From Pseudomonas protegens CHA0 (lineage in GTDB: Bacteria; Pseudomonadota; Gammaproteobacteria; Pseudomonadales; Pseudomonadaceae), in the NCBI RefSeq assembly GCF_000397205.1, contig NC_021237.1, positions 3,845,001-3,909,000 of the forward strand: a stretch of DNA of 64,000 nt, in the 5' to 3' direction. The notes below the pieces were generated by a model. That model ran no database searches and was not told where the DNA came from. It saw nothing but the letters and a program-made list of their open reading frames with translations. Positions 54,236-63,379 of the stretch are shown in pieces (positions within the stretch are counted from its first letter, which is position 1; each line of letters opens with the position of its first letter). The position numbers and the translations under genes are program-made.

Positions 54236-55654
54236 ATGGCTATCCAACCCGACGCCTTCTTCCAGCAGTTCGACGATTCGAAACTGGTGGCCGCCGACAA
54301 GGCGCACTACATGCACGGCTTCCATATGTTCGACGAACACCGCGAGCAGGGGTCGTTGAATATCGCTGCCGGCGACGGCGCCTACATCTATGACACCGCC
54401 GGCACCCGCTACCTGGATGCCGTAGGCGGCATGTGGTGCACCAACATCGGCCTGGGCCGCGAGGAAATGGCCGAGGCCATCGCCGACCAGGTGCGGCAAC
54501 TGGCCTACTCCAACCCGTTCTGCGACATGGCCAATGTCAGCGCCATCGAGCTTTGCCAAAAGCTGGCAAGCCTGGCCCCAGGGGACCTGAATCACGTGTT
54601 CCTGACCACCGGCGGCTCCACCGCGGTGGACACCGCCTACCGCCTGGTGCAGTTCTATCAGAACAGTCGCGGCAAGCATGAGAAGAAGCACGTGATCTCG
54701 CGGCACAACGCGTACCACGGCTCCACCTTCCTGACCATGTCCATCGGTAACAAGGCCGCTGACCGAGCGCCTGAATTCGACTTCATGAGCGACCTGTTTC
54801 ACCACATCTCCTGCCCCAACTACTACCGGGCGCCGGCCGGCATGAGCGAAGCGGACTTCCTCGAGTTCCTGGTAGCGGAATTCGAAGACAAGATCCTCAC
54901 CCTGGGCCCGGACAAGGTGGCGGCGTTCTTCGCCGAACCCATCATGGGCTCCGGTGGGGTAATCATTCCTCCCGAGGGTTATCACCAGCGCATGTGGGAA
55001 ATCTGCCAGCGCTACGACCTGCTGTATGTCGCCGACGAAGTGGTGACCTCCTTCGGCCGCCTAGGTGCTTTCTTCGCCTCCGAGGAAGTGTTCGGCATGC
55101 AGCCGGACATCATCACCACTGCCAAGGGCCTGACCTCGGGCTACCTGCCCCTGGGCGCGTGCATTTTCTCCGAGCGCATCTGGCAGGTCATCGGCGAGCC
55201 GGGCAAGGGTCGCTGCTTCACCCACGGTTTCACCTATAGCGGGCACCCGGTGAGTTGCGTCGCGGCGTTGAAGAACATCGAGATCATCGAGCGGGAAAAC
55301 CTGCTGGCCCATGTCGAAGAGGTCGGCGTCTATATGGAGCAGCGCCTGCAGACCCTGGCCGAACTGCCCCTGGTGGGCAGCGTGCGCTGCAAGCGGCTGA
55401 TGGCCTGCGTCGAATTCGTCGCCGACAAGCGCACCAAGGCGCTGCTGCCCGACGGGCTGAACATCGCCGAGCGCATCCATCTGCGGGCCCAGGCCAAAGG
55501 CTTGTTGGTGCGCCCCATCGGCCATCTCAATGTGATGTCGCCCCCCTTGATCATCACTCGCCAGCAGATCGACGAAATAGTCGCCACCTTGCGCGACTGC
55601 ATCCTCGAAGCCGCCGCCGAACTGCGCCAGAACGGCCAGTACCTGGGCCAATGA
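54236..55654 (+). CDS. Class III aminotransferase (SpuC-like putrescine/omega-amine:pyruvate)
   Basis: The product is 472 residues from ATG 54236 behind GAGG. The PLP lysine is K297 (TTAKGLTSGY). VADEVVTSFGRLG is the Asp that contacts the pyridine nitrogen, and ISRHNAYHGSTFLTMSIGNK the aromatic cofactor segment. The family transfers amino groups from polyamines or beta/omega-amines. Context with a polyamine-type binding protein supports amine catabolism. Confidence 0.87.
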   Translation: MAIQPDAFFQQFDDSKLVAADKAHYMHGFHMFDEHREQGSLNIAAGDGAYIYDTAGTRYLDAVGGMWCTNIGLGREEMAEAIADQVRQLAYSNPFCDMANVSAIELCQKLASLAPGDLNHVFLTTGGSTAVDTAYRLVQFYQNSRGKHEKKHVISRHNAYHGSTFLTMSIGNKAADRAPEFDFMSDLFHHISCPNYYRAPAGMSEADFLEFLVAEFEDKILTLGPDKVAAFFAEPIMGSGGVIIPPEGYHQRMWEICQRYDLLYVADEVVTSFGRLGAFFASEEVFGMQPDIITTAKGLTSGYLPLGACIFSERIWQVIGEPGKGRCFTHGFTYSGHPVSCVAALKNIEIIERENLLAHVEEVGVYMEQRLQTLAELPLVGSVRCKRLMACVEFVADKRTKALLPDGLNIAERIHLRAQAKGLLVRPIGHLNVMSPPLIITRQQIDEIVATLRDCILEAAAELRQNGQYLGQ

Positions 55655-55728
55655 CCCCTAGCCGCTGGCAGCGCGAATATCGGCCCGGGGTCTTACCGGG
55701 CCTGCGCCCGACCGTTAGACTGCCGGGC

Positions 55729-56610
55729 ATGAGCGCACCAGCAAACACTTCTACCGCCCCCCTCAGCCTCCCTGCCCTGCAGGCCTGGCACGCCTGCCTG
55801 GCCCAGGCCTTCGGCAGCGTGGACGATGGCACTTTCCTGCAGCACCTGGCGACGGCGCTGAACGCCCTGACGCCCATCGAATCGATGATGATCAGCCTGG
55901 AACGCAAGGGCCTGCCACCGCAATTGCTGCATGAACGGGGCATAGTCGGCGCCTACCGCGACGAGATCATCAACCGCTACTTTTCCCGCGGTTATCTGCT
56001 GGATCCGTTCTGCCTGGCGGTGGAAAACGGCCTGGCCGAAGGTTTCTATCACCTGTCGGAAATCGCCCCGGACGACTTCTTCAGCAGCGAGTACTACAAG
56101 ACCTACTACCTCAAGACCGGGGGCGCGGAAGACAGTTACTACATCGTCGACCTCGATCCCCAGAGCAAGATTTCCCTGTGCATGTTCCAGGGCCTGAGCG
56201 GTGAGCGCTTCGCCAGCGAACCCCTGGCGCTGCTGCGGGCGGTGGAACCGCTGGTGCGCGAGCTGATCCGCCGTTTCGGCGGTAGCGGCCTGCAACCGCT
56301 GTTGCACCAGGCCAGTCAGGACGCGCTGCCCGCCCCGGCACCGGCCAACTTCAACCAGCAGATCGAAGCGGCGTTCATGAGCTTTGGCCAGCCACTGCTG
56401 ACGGTTCGCGAGCGCGAAATTGCCCACCTGATCCTGCGGGGGCACTCGGTAAAATCCACGGCCAAGGTGCTGGAGATTTCCCCGGAAACCGTGCGCATGC
56501 ACCGCAAGAACCTCTACACCAAGCTGACCATCAACTCCCAGGCCGAGCTGTTCGCGCTATTCATCGACTGGCTGACCCAGCCCGCACCCACCAGCCAAAG
56601 CCCCCTGTAG
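55729..56610 (+). CDS. LuxR family transcriptional regulator
   Basis: The product is 293 residues. The C-terminal HTH LTVREREIAHLILRGHSVKSTAKVLEISPETVRMHRKNLYTKL is clear. The N-terminal part lacks a recognisable AHL-binding signature, so the ligand is unknown. It is downstream of and probably co-transcribed with the aminotransferase. Its TAG stop lies inside the REPIN. Confidence 0.87.
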   Translation: MSAPANTSTAPLSLPALQAWHACLAQAFGSVDDGTFLQHLATALNALTPIESMMISLERKGLPPQLLHERGIVGAYRDEIINRYFSRGYLLDPFCLAVENGLAEGFYHLSEIAPDDFFSSEYYKTYYLKTGGAEDSYYIVDLDPQSKISLCMFQGLSGERFASEPLALLRAVEPLVRELIRRFGGSGLQPLLHQASQDALPAPAPANFNQQIEAAFMSFGQPLLTVREREIAHLILRGHSVKSTAKVLEISPETVRMHRKNLYTKLTINSQAELFALFIDWLTQPAPTSQSPL

Positions 56611-56705
56611 GAGCGAGCGTGCTCGCGCTGCACTCAAAAACGCCGCGGTCACTGAGTGAACGCGGCGTTTTCGTTGACGATCTTCGCGAGCAAGCTCGCT
56701 CCTAC
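56607..56705. repeat. REPIN (paired inverted REP elements)
   Basis: GTAGGAGCGAGCGTGCTCGCG at the left and its near inverse CGCGAGCAAGCTCGCTCCTAC at the right, about 56 bases apart, match the P. fluorescens REP type. The spacer holds a terminator-like stem AACGCCGCG/CGCGGCGTT with TTTTCG (56639-56672). Confidence 0.85.
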
Positions 56706-56715
56706 GGCCTTTCCA

Positions 56716-57756
56716 TCAGCGGGCGGCCCAGGCGTTGAAACGCTGCTCCAGCTCCTCGCCATGATCGACCCAGAACCCCGCGTCCACTGCCCTGGCGCCC
56801 TTCAAATTGGCCTCGAAGGTCGGCAGTTGCCGCTGCACCGCCTCAGGTAGCAATGGCAGCGCCTGACGATGCACCGGCCCGTAGGGGATGTTTTCAGAGA
56901 ACACTTTCTGCGCCTGGGGCTGGCTGGCGAACAGAATGAAGGCTTCGGCCAGGGCCTTGTTCGGCGAGCCCTTGACCACCGCCCAGTACTCCGGGTCGTA
57001 CAGGCTCTGGGGCCAGAGGATACTCAGCTGCATGCCCTCCTTCTGGGCCATGGCAATGCGCCCGTTGTAGGCTGCGCTCATCACCACGTCACCGGCCACC
57101 AGCCACTGCGGCGGCTGAGCCCCGGCTTCCCACCACTGGATGTAGGGCTTGATCTGGTCGAGCTTGGCAAAAGCCCGGGTCACGCCCTCGGGGGTGTTGA
57201 GCACCTGATACAACTGGGCAGGCGCCACACCGTCGGCCAGCAAGGCAATTTCCAGGGTGTACTTGGCGCTCTTGCGCAAGCCGCGCTTGCCGGGGAAGTC
57301 CTTGAGGTTCCAGAAATCCGCCCAGGACTGCGGCGCCTTCGCCAGCTTCTGCGGGGCAAAGGCCATGACCATCGACCACACATAAGTGGCGACCCCGCAT
57401 TCGGTCAACGTGCCGGGCACGTACTGCGCCGGGTCCCCGAAACGGGCCAGGTCCAAGGGTTCGAACAGGCCCTCGTCACAGCCACGCAGCAGCTCCGGGC
57501 TCTCCACTTCGACCACATCCCAGCTGGTCTTGCCGACATCGACCATGGCCTTGATCTTCGACAGCTCGCCATTGTATTCGCCGGCCACTACCCGGGCCGC
57601 CCCGCTCTGGTTGAATGGCTGGAAGTAGGCCTGCTCCTGAGCCTGTTTGGTGGCTCCGCCAAAGGAAATGACCGTGAGGTTCTGCGGCTGGGCGTAAGCC
57701 CCGGTGCACAGCAAGACCCACGACAACGCAACGCCGCAACGCAAGGTGTTGGACAT
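56716..57756 (-). CDS. ABC transporter extracellular solute-binding protein (family 1)
   Basis: The product is 346 residues from ATG 57756, with a signal peptide ending AYAQPQ. LTVISFGGATKQAQEQAYFQPF and YVWSMVMAFAPQKL, WLVAGDVVMSAAYNGRIAMAQKEG resemble the PotD-like spermidine/putrescine family. The ligand could be another amine. No transporter core is adjacent. Confidence 0.83.
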   Translation of the reverse strand: MSNTLRCGVALSWVLLCTGAYAQPQNLTVISFGGATKQAQEQAYFQPFNQSGAARVVAGEYNGELSKIKAMVDVGKTSWDVVEVESPELLRGCDEGLFEPLDLARFGDPAQYVPGTLTECGVATYVWSMVMAFAPQKLAKAPQSWADFWNLKDFPGKRGLRKSAKYTLEIALLADGVAPAQLYQVLNTPEGVTRAFAKLDQIKPYIQWWEAGAQPPQWLVAGDVVMSAAYNGRIAMAQKEGMQLSILWPQSLYDPEYWAVVKGSPNKALAEAFILFASQPQAQKVFSENIPYGPVHRQALPLLPEAVQRQLPTFEANLKGARAVDAGFWVDHGEELEQRFNAWAAR

Positions 57757-58270
57757 GAAACCCATCCTCAAGAAAGCCGGCTCGCCCGCACGAACCCGCA
57801 CAACAAGAGCCTGGAAGCGACCGTATGCAACGGGCGGTACAGCACCAGGCACTACGAGTCTTGGTCAGCGGCGCAAGGGCTCGCGCGGCGCAGGCCGCGT
57901 AGCCGGATCATCACCGTTGCGGGCTCTGCGGCCCTGATCGTTTGGTGTAGTGGCGACCCGTCCGGAGCAACCGGCCGTGGTCATGCGCGAATGGCAGTTC
58001 ATCGCTTGCTCCCTGTTGTTTTTGTAGGAAGAACAAATCGATCGGCAGTGCATCGCAGGAGCGCCCGTGGCAGTCGGGCAGGCGGATGCAGGGGTTCATT
58101 GTTTCCATAACCCGGGGCGTTACGAAACGAGGTTTTTGTGAGGCACAGGCAAGGGAAAAGCTGCCTAGAGGACAGCCGGGGTAAAAAAGCCGCAATCGGG
58201 CCAGCCGGCATAACGCAAAACACCCCGCAGGCATATCACGCCTGCGGGGGTACCTTGGTCGATCAGGGCT
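57757..58270. other. Gene-poor stretch with possible 45-aa ORF
   Basis: About 514 bases. A leftward 46-codon frame (57865-58002) has an SD GGGAG seven bases before its ATG and encodes an Arg-rich peptide (MNCHSRMTTAGCSGRV...). I consider it weakly supported. The terminator of the AEC gene lies at 58223-58249. Confidence 0.35.
58223..58249 (-). terminator. Rho-independent terminator after AEC transporter
   Basis: CCCCGCAGGC/GCCTGCGGGG stem; on the minus strand it is followed by TGTTTTGCG. Confidence 0.8.
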
Positions 58271-59218
58271 TCAGTCCAGCAGCACCAGCAATCCCGAGAT
58301 TACCCCGATGCCCAGCACCGCCGAGAGCAGCATGCTGCTGGACACCTCGGTTTCGTAGGTCTTGTAGCGCGAGGCCAGGATGAAGACGTTCACCGCCACC
58401 GGCAGCGCCCCCATGATCACCGCGATCTTGATCAGGAAGTCGCTGAGGTCGAACACATAACGGGCCGAAACGAACACCAGCACCGGCAGCAGCACCACCT
58501 TCAACAGCGCCAGGGCCAGGGAATCCCCCTGGATCAGGTTGTGGTTGCGGTGCACCGCGAAGGCCGCACCCAGGGCTACCAGGGCCAGCGGCCCGGTGGC
58601 GTTGGTCATCTGCGTGGCAAAGATCTGCAACGGGCCGGGCAACTGCCACTCCAGCAGGATGAACAATCCCGCAAGCGCCACCGCCAGGATCAGCGGGTTA
58701 CTGACAATCGAGCGCAGAGTGGTGAGCAATACACGGGCCAGATCCGGCCGGGCCTGAACCTCCTGCTGGGCAGTGAGCTCCATGAGCAACGCCCCACCTG
58801 CCAGGATCACCAGGTTGTCGGCCATGGTAATCATCAGGGTCGGCAGCGCCGCTGCGTCACCGAAGGCCATGACCATCAGCGGCAGGCCCATGTACCCCAC
58901 CACCCCCGAGATCGAGGACAGCCCCCGCAGGCCCGCCACCCTGGCGTTGCCGCCCCAGATCAGCCGGCCACCGACGACGGCGATGATGAAGGTCACCAGG
59001 CAGGCCAAGTAGTAGGCGCTCAGCAGGCTCCAGTCCAGCTCGCCGTGGTCTCGGGTGCCCAGGGTCTTGATGAAGATGAAGCACGGCAGGAACAGCCAGA
59101 ACACCACCCCCACCAGGCCGTTCACCGTGTCCTTGGCGATCACCCCGATCCGCACTATCCAGTAGCCGGCGAAGATCATGGCAAACAGCGGTATCACCAC
59201 CGTAAAGACCTTATCCAT
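58271..59218 (-). CDS. AEC family transporter
   Basis: The product is 315 residues from ATG 59218, with about ten membrane helices in two five-helix halves. Motif FWLFLPCFIFIKTLG and SNPLILAVALAGLF are characteristic. The family exports or imports auxin-like acids and dicarboxylates. It overlaps by 8 bases the 3' end of the HMG-CoA-lyase-like gene. Confidence 0.83.
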   Translation of the reverse strand: MDKVFTVVIPLFAMIFAGYWIVRIGVIAKDTVNGLVGVVFWLFLPCFIFIKTLGTRDHGELDWSLLSAYYLACLVTFIIAVVGGRLIWGGNARVAGLRGLSSISGVVGYMGLPLMVMAFGDAAALPTLMITMADNLVILAGGALLMELTAQQEVQARPDLARVLLTTLRSIVSNPLILAVALAGLFILLEWQLPGPLQIFATQMTNATGPLALVALGAAFAVHRNHNLIQGDSLALALLKVVLLPVLVFVSARYVFDLSDFLIKIAVIMGALPVAVNVFILASRYKTYETEVSSSMLLSAVLGIGVISGLLVLLD

Positions 59219-60458
59219 GGGCCGCACGCCTGCGGAAAATGCGCTGCTCGGCATACACCGCCAGCTGGCGAGGGGTGTAGGTGGACGCGCGATAGAAATC
59301 CATTACCCCGCCCATCACCTGCCGGTACTGGGACTCGATATGGGGTATGGACGCCTGCATCTCGTTTTTCAGGCTGTCCACTATGGCCCACAGCTCCTGG
59401 TCGGCAATAGCCCCTACATCCAGCCCGGCCGAAGAATAGTTCTCCAGAGCCTGCCGTAAAGTCTGCGGATGCAGGCCGACATAGTTGACGAAATAGCCCT
59501 TCTCATCATTGGTTTCGAGAAAGTCCGGAATATTCAGGACGCCGTAGTTGGAAAGCGTTTCAAACTTGCCACTCACCGCACGATAGATACTGGGCAATTG
59601 CAAAAACGCCTCTTCACACTGATGAGCGGCGCTGATCAGGCCCGGCAGATCAAGTTCCAGGGAGCCCAGTTTTATATTGTTGGCCTGGCACAACTTCACA
59701 ACTTGTTCCAGTGGGGCAATACCGGAACGATTGCCAAAGCCGGCCAATGACCCTTCAACCATCTGGAAGCCCGAATGAATGGCCTGCATGGTATTGGCCA
59801 GCGCCAGCCCGTTGTCATTGTGAGCATGCAGGCAGAACACCAGTTGAGGGAAATCCTTCACCAGCCTGGAACACAGCCATTGGGTCACGTGAGGCTGCAA
59901 TGAGCCCACGGAATCGTTAATCCTGATGATCTCCACTCCCAGGCCGGCAGCCCAGTCAATCTGCCGGCAGATTTCCTGGTAACTGCGGTTCGACACCCCA
60001 TCACGGAAGTTGTTGAGCACACTGGCCTTGAACCTGACCGCGCCGATACTGCGAAAGGCCTCGATGGCCCGTTCGAACTCCCCGGTGCTCTGCCGATAGG
60101 TGATCATGCCGAAGCTGAACACGGTATCGGCGATCCACTGGCGATGGGCTTCCCGAGCCTTGAAATAGTCGAAAGCGGTTTCCCAGCAGTTGAGCAGAAT
60201 AATGAAGGTGGCCCGGGTGTCGGCCGGCAGCTCACCGGTGTCCCGAGCCAAATGCAGACGGTCCCAGACCAGGGGTTCCTCAGGGCCGCAACCCACCACG
60301 AAATCCCTCAAGCCTGCCGCCACCATGGATTTGAGGATTGCGACCTTGGCCTCTACCGTGATCGGAAAGGCAGTACGTTCAATGCCTTCTCTAAGCGTTT
60401 CATCCACCAGATGCGGGACCGAGTAATCACAATAGCGAATTCCATTTTCAACCATCAT
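59211..60458 (-). CDS. HMG-CoA lyase/homocitrate synthase-like enzyme (HMGL-like)
   Basis: The product is 415 residues (ATG 60458 or 60455; SD AAGGAG). DETLREGIERTAF supplies the catalytic and metal Asp/Arg, and FCLHAHNDNGLALANT the metal-binding HxHND. This is the TIM-barrel core of isopropylmalate/homocitrate synthases. There is no C-terminal regulatory domain of LeuA. The substrate is unknown. Translational overlap with AEC suggests synthesis and export or import of a product. Confidence 0.83.
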   Translation of the reverse strand: MMVENGIRYCDYSVPHLVDETLREGIERTAFPITVEAKVAILKSMVAAGLRDFVVGCGPEEPLVWDRLHLARDTGELPADTRATFIILLNCWETAFDYFKAREAHRQWIADTVFSFGMITYRQSTGEFERAIEAFRSIGAVRFKASVLNNFRDGVSNRSYQEICRQIDWAAGLGVEIIRINDSVGSLQPHVTQWLCSRLVKDFPQLVFCLHAHNDNGLALANTMQAIHSGFQMVEGSLAGFGNRSGIAPLEQVVKLCQANNIKLGSLELDLPGLISAAHQCEEAFLQLPSIYRAVSGKFETLSNYGVLNIPDFLETNDEKGYFVNYVGLHPQTLRQALENYSSAGLDVGAIADQELWAIVDSLKNEMQASIPHIESQYRQVMGGVMDFYRASTYTPRQLAVYAEQRIFRRRAAHG

Positions 60459-60842
60459 TTTTATGCTCCTTGCTGATTGTTTTACTTGCCTGCTCATTGA
60501 GTTGAGACATCAAATTAAAACCCAACAACCAACACACGATATAGCAACAAACAAAAACTCGACCTAAGACAATTCTTAAAAGACAAAACAACAAACAATC
60601 ACAAACAAACTACAAAAACATTAAAAACCATTGACTGGATATTAACGACAAAACAACTTCACAAATTAAACAAGCAACTAACTCAGTGGCAGGCAACACA
60701 CTAGAAAACTTCAGTATTCCACTCGCTGCCCGTCAACATCCGGCCACTGGCCTGCGAGCCCGCCCTAGAGCGCCTGCCGGTTCAGCGCCAGGTGAGGCTA
60801 GAATCAGTTCCTTTCTCCCCCGCGACCCGACGAGATCCGTTC
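60459..60842. other. A/C-rich, nearly G-free intergenic region
   Basis: Between 60505 and 60690 the plus strand is rich in A and C with very few G (AACAACAAACAATCACAAAC, ACAAAAACATTAAAAACC). It contains repeated AAnAAnAA-like units that resemble Crc/Hfq binding motifs. It lies between divergent genes (HMGL-like and PatB). No ORF is present. Confidence 0.5.
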
Positions 60843-61991
60843 ATGAGCTTCGATTTCGATACCCTGCACCCCCGTCATGGCACCGGCAGCACCAAATGGA
60901 GCCGCTACCCCGAGGATGTCCTGCCGATGTGGGTGGCGGACATGGATTTCGCCGTGGCCGATGGCATCCTTCAGGCCCTGCGCCAGCGCCTGGAGCACCC
61001 GCTGCTGGGCTATAGCGTGGCCCGGGACGAATTGCGCGAGGCGGTGGTCGCCGACCTGTGGGACAAATACGCCTGGCGCGTCAGGCCCGACGAGCTGATT
61101 TTCCTCCCCGGGGTCGAGCCCGGGTTCAACATGGCCCTGCACGCCTTCGTCCAGCCGCAGCAGAAGGTGGTGCTGCAAACCCCCAACTATCGCCCCCTGC
61201 GCCTGGCCCCGGGCAACTGGGGCCTGGACAAGGTCGAAGTGCCGTTCCAGCTCACCGTCGACGGCACCTACGACACCCCCATGGACGCCCTGCGCCAGGC
61301 CTTGCAAGGCGCCGGCGCGATGCTCCTGAGCAACCCGCACAACCCCCTGGGCAAGGTCTTCCCCCGGGACGAACTGCTGGCGGTGGCCACTGCCTGCCTG
61401 GACCAGGGCGCGTTGATCATTTCCGACGAGATCCATGCCGAGTTGTGCTTCGACGGCCGCCGGCACATCCCCACCGCCTCCCTGAGCCCGGAAATCGCCC
61501 GGCGCACCATCACCCTGATGTCGGCCAGCAAGGCCTACAACATCGCCGGGATGAAGACCTGCTTCGCCATCATCCAGGACCCTGCCACCCGCCTGGCCTT
61601 CAACAATGCCCGCGCCGGCATGGTAGACAGCGTCAGCCCCCTGGGCCTGGAAGCCACCCTGGCCGCCCTGACCCACGGCGGCCCCTGGCTCCAGGCCCTG
61701 CTGGGCTACCTGCAGGCCAACCGCGACTACCTGCTGCACGCGGTGCAGACCCGCCTGCCCGGCATCCGCATGCACGCGCCCCAGGGCACCTACCTGGCCT
61801 GGCTCGACTGCAGCGCCCTGGGCCTCGACGACCCCCACGCCTTCTTCCTCGAGCAAGCCAAGGTCGGCCTCAGCGCCGGCCTGGAATTCGGAGACGACTG
61901 CGGGCAGTTCGTGCGCCTGAATTTCGGCTGCCCGCGGGCCTTGCTGGAAGACGGCATCCAGCGCCTGCAGGACAGCCTGCAACGGCGCTGA
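60843..61991 (+). CDS. PatB/MalY-type cystathionine beta-lyase/aminotransferase
   Basis: The product is 382 residues from ATG 60843. The PLP lysine is K230 (MSASKAYNIAG). WVADMDFAVADGILQALRQRLEHPLLGYS is the MalY/PatB opening, and LLSNPHNPLGKVF the cofactor Asn. It cleaves C-S bonds of cysteine conjugates or transaminates. It is divergent from the HMGL-like gene. Confidence 0.85.
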   Translation: MSFDFDTLHPRHGTGSTKWSRYPEDVLPMWVADMDFAVADGILQALRQRLEHPLLGYSVARDELREAVVADLWDKYAWRVRPDELIFLPGVEPGFNMALHAFVQPQQKVVLQTPNYRPLRLAPGNWGLDKVEVPFQLTVDGTYDTPMDALRQALQGAGAMLLSNPHNPLGKVFPRDELLAVATACLDQGALIISDEIHAELCFDGRRHIPTASLSPEIARRTITLMSASKAYNIAGMKTCFAIIQDPATRLAFNNARAGMVDSVSPLGLEATLAALTHGGPWLQALLGYLQANRDYLLHAVQTRLPGIRMHAPQGTYLAWLDCSALGLDDPHAFFLEQAKVGLSAGLEFGDDCGQFVRLNFGCPRALLEDGIQRLQDSLQRR

Positions 61992-62268
61992 TTCTGCAAC
62001 CCCACTTCGTCCCCGACACCGCAGCCGCCAGATCCCCCCTGGCGCTGCGGCCCGCCCCCCAGCCTCGCCCCGCAACTGCCCACCGGCCCTTCGGCGCGCC
62101 GCGCCTTGACGCGCGAACAATGGATCCATAAATCCCCTTCACTGGATCCAAAACCCCTATAGCAGCCGATTATCGAACACTAAATCAGCATATTTGTTTG
62201 ACACCCCCAGAGCGCCAACCATTTAATGGATCCATTAAATAAAAACAACAAACGCCTGGAGAGACGTC
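61992..62268. other. Upstream region of vanAB with GGATCC-centred sites
   Basis: Besides the main operator at 62221, two related cores ATGGATCCAT (62120-62129) and TGGATCCA (62143-62150) occur. All are palindromes of the kind bound by GntR-family VanR. No vanR gene is in the window. Confidence 0.6.
62198..62240 (+). promoter_or_regulatory. vanAB promoter with VanR-type operator over the -10
   Basis: TTGACA at 62198 is followed by an 18-bp spacer and TTTAAT at 62222. The -10 lies in a perfect 20-bp palindrome ATTTAATGGATCCATTAAAT (62221-62240). A repressor bound here would block RNA polymerase. VanR in other bacteria recognises ATTGGATCCAAT-like sites. Confidence 0.8.
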
Positions 62269-63327
62269 ATGTACCCCAAGAATGCCTGGTACGTTGCCTG
62301 CACCCCCGATGAATTGCAGGGCAAGCCCCTGGGCCGGCAGATCTGCGGCGAACACATGGTGTTCTACCGCGCCCATGAAGGTCGGGTAGCCGCCGTCGAG
62401 GATTTCTGCCCCCATCGCGGCGCGCCGCTGTCCCTGGGCTATGTCGAGAACGGCAACCTGGTATGCGGCTATCACGGCCTGGTGATGGGCTGCGACGGCA
62501 AGACCGTGGAAATGCCCGGCCAGCGGGTGCGCGGCTTCCCCTGCAACAAGACCTTCGCCGCGGTGGAGCGCTACGGTTTCATCTGGGTCTGGCCCGGCGA
62601 CCAGGCCCTGGCCGACCCGGCGCTGATCCATCACCTGGAATGGGCCGACAACGATCAATGGGCCTATGGCGGCGGGTTGTTCCACATCCAGTGCGACTAC
62701 CGGCTGATGATCGACAACCTGATGGACCTGACCCACGAAACCTACGTGCATGCCTCCAGCATCGGCCAGAAGGAAATCGACGAGGCGCCACCGCAGACCA
62801 CGGTAGACGGCGATCAGGTGGTCACCGCCCGGCACATGCACAACGTCATGCCGCCGCCCTTCTGGCGCATGGCCCTGCGCGGCAACCAGCTGGCCGACGA
62901 CGTGCCGGTGGACCGCTGGCAGATCTGCCGCTTCAGCCCGCCCAGCCATGTGCTGATCGAAGTCGGCGTGGCCCATGCCGGCCACGGTGGCTACGACGCC
63001 CCTGCGCAGTACAAGGCGTCGAGCATCGTGGTGGATTTCATCACCCCAGAAAGTGACACCTCGATCTGGTACTTCTGGGGCATGGCGCGCAACTTCAACC
63101 CCCAGGACCAGGCGCTCACCGAGAGCATCCGCGAAGGCCAGGGCAAGATCTTCAGCGAGGACCTGGAGATGCTTGAGCGCCAGCAGCAGAACCTTCTCGC
63201 CCAGCCCCAGCGCAACCTGCTCAAGCTCAATATCGACGCCGGCGGCGTGCAGTCGCGCCGGGTCCTGGAGCGGCTGATCGCCCAGGAGCGCGAGCCCCGG
63301 GAACCCTTGATCGCCACAAGCCGTTAA
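62269..63327 (+). CDS. vanA: Vanillate O-demethylase oxygenase subunit
   Basis: The product is 352 residues. Rieske ligands C47-H49 (CPHRGAPL) and C66-H69 (CGYHG) bind the 2Fe-2S cluster. DLTHETYVHASS carries the mononuclear iron histidines. It demethylates vanillate to protocatechuate with VanB as reductase. SD GGAGAG precedes the ATG. It is directly behind the VanR-type operator. Confidence 0.92.
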   Translation: MYPKNAWYVACTPDELQGKPLGRQICGEHMVFYRAHEGRVAAVEDFCPHRGAPLSLGYVENGNLVCGYHGLVMGCDGKTVEMPGQRVRGFPCNKTFAAVERYGFIWVWPGDQALADPALIHHLEWADNDQWAYGGGLFHIQCDYRLMIDNLMDLTHETYVHASSIGQKEIDEAPPQTTVDGDQVVTARHMHNVMPPPFWRMALRGNQLADDVPVDRWQICRFSPPSHVLIEVGVAHAGHGGYDAPAQYKASSIVVDFITPESDTSIWYFWGMARNFNPQDQALTESIREGQGKIFSEDLEMLERQQQNLLAQPQRNLLKLNIDAGGVQSRRVLERLIAQEREPREPLIATSR

Positions 63328-63379
63328 CCCCCCGAACCCGACAGGCTGGCGGCCCGGATGCGGCCACTGGCGAGGACCG

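Noticed and set aside
57865..58002. 45-aa Arg-rich leftward frame with a good SD
   Set aside because: The peptide looks like GC-rich chance translation without structure; kept only as a note in the intergenic entry.
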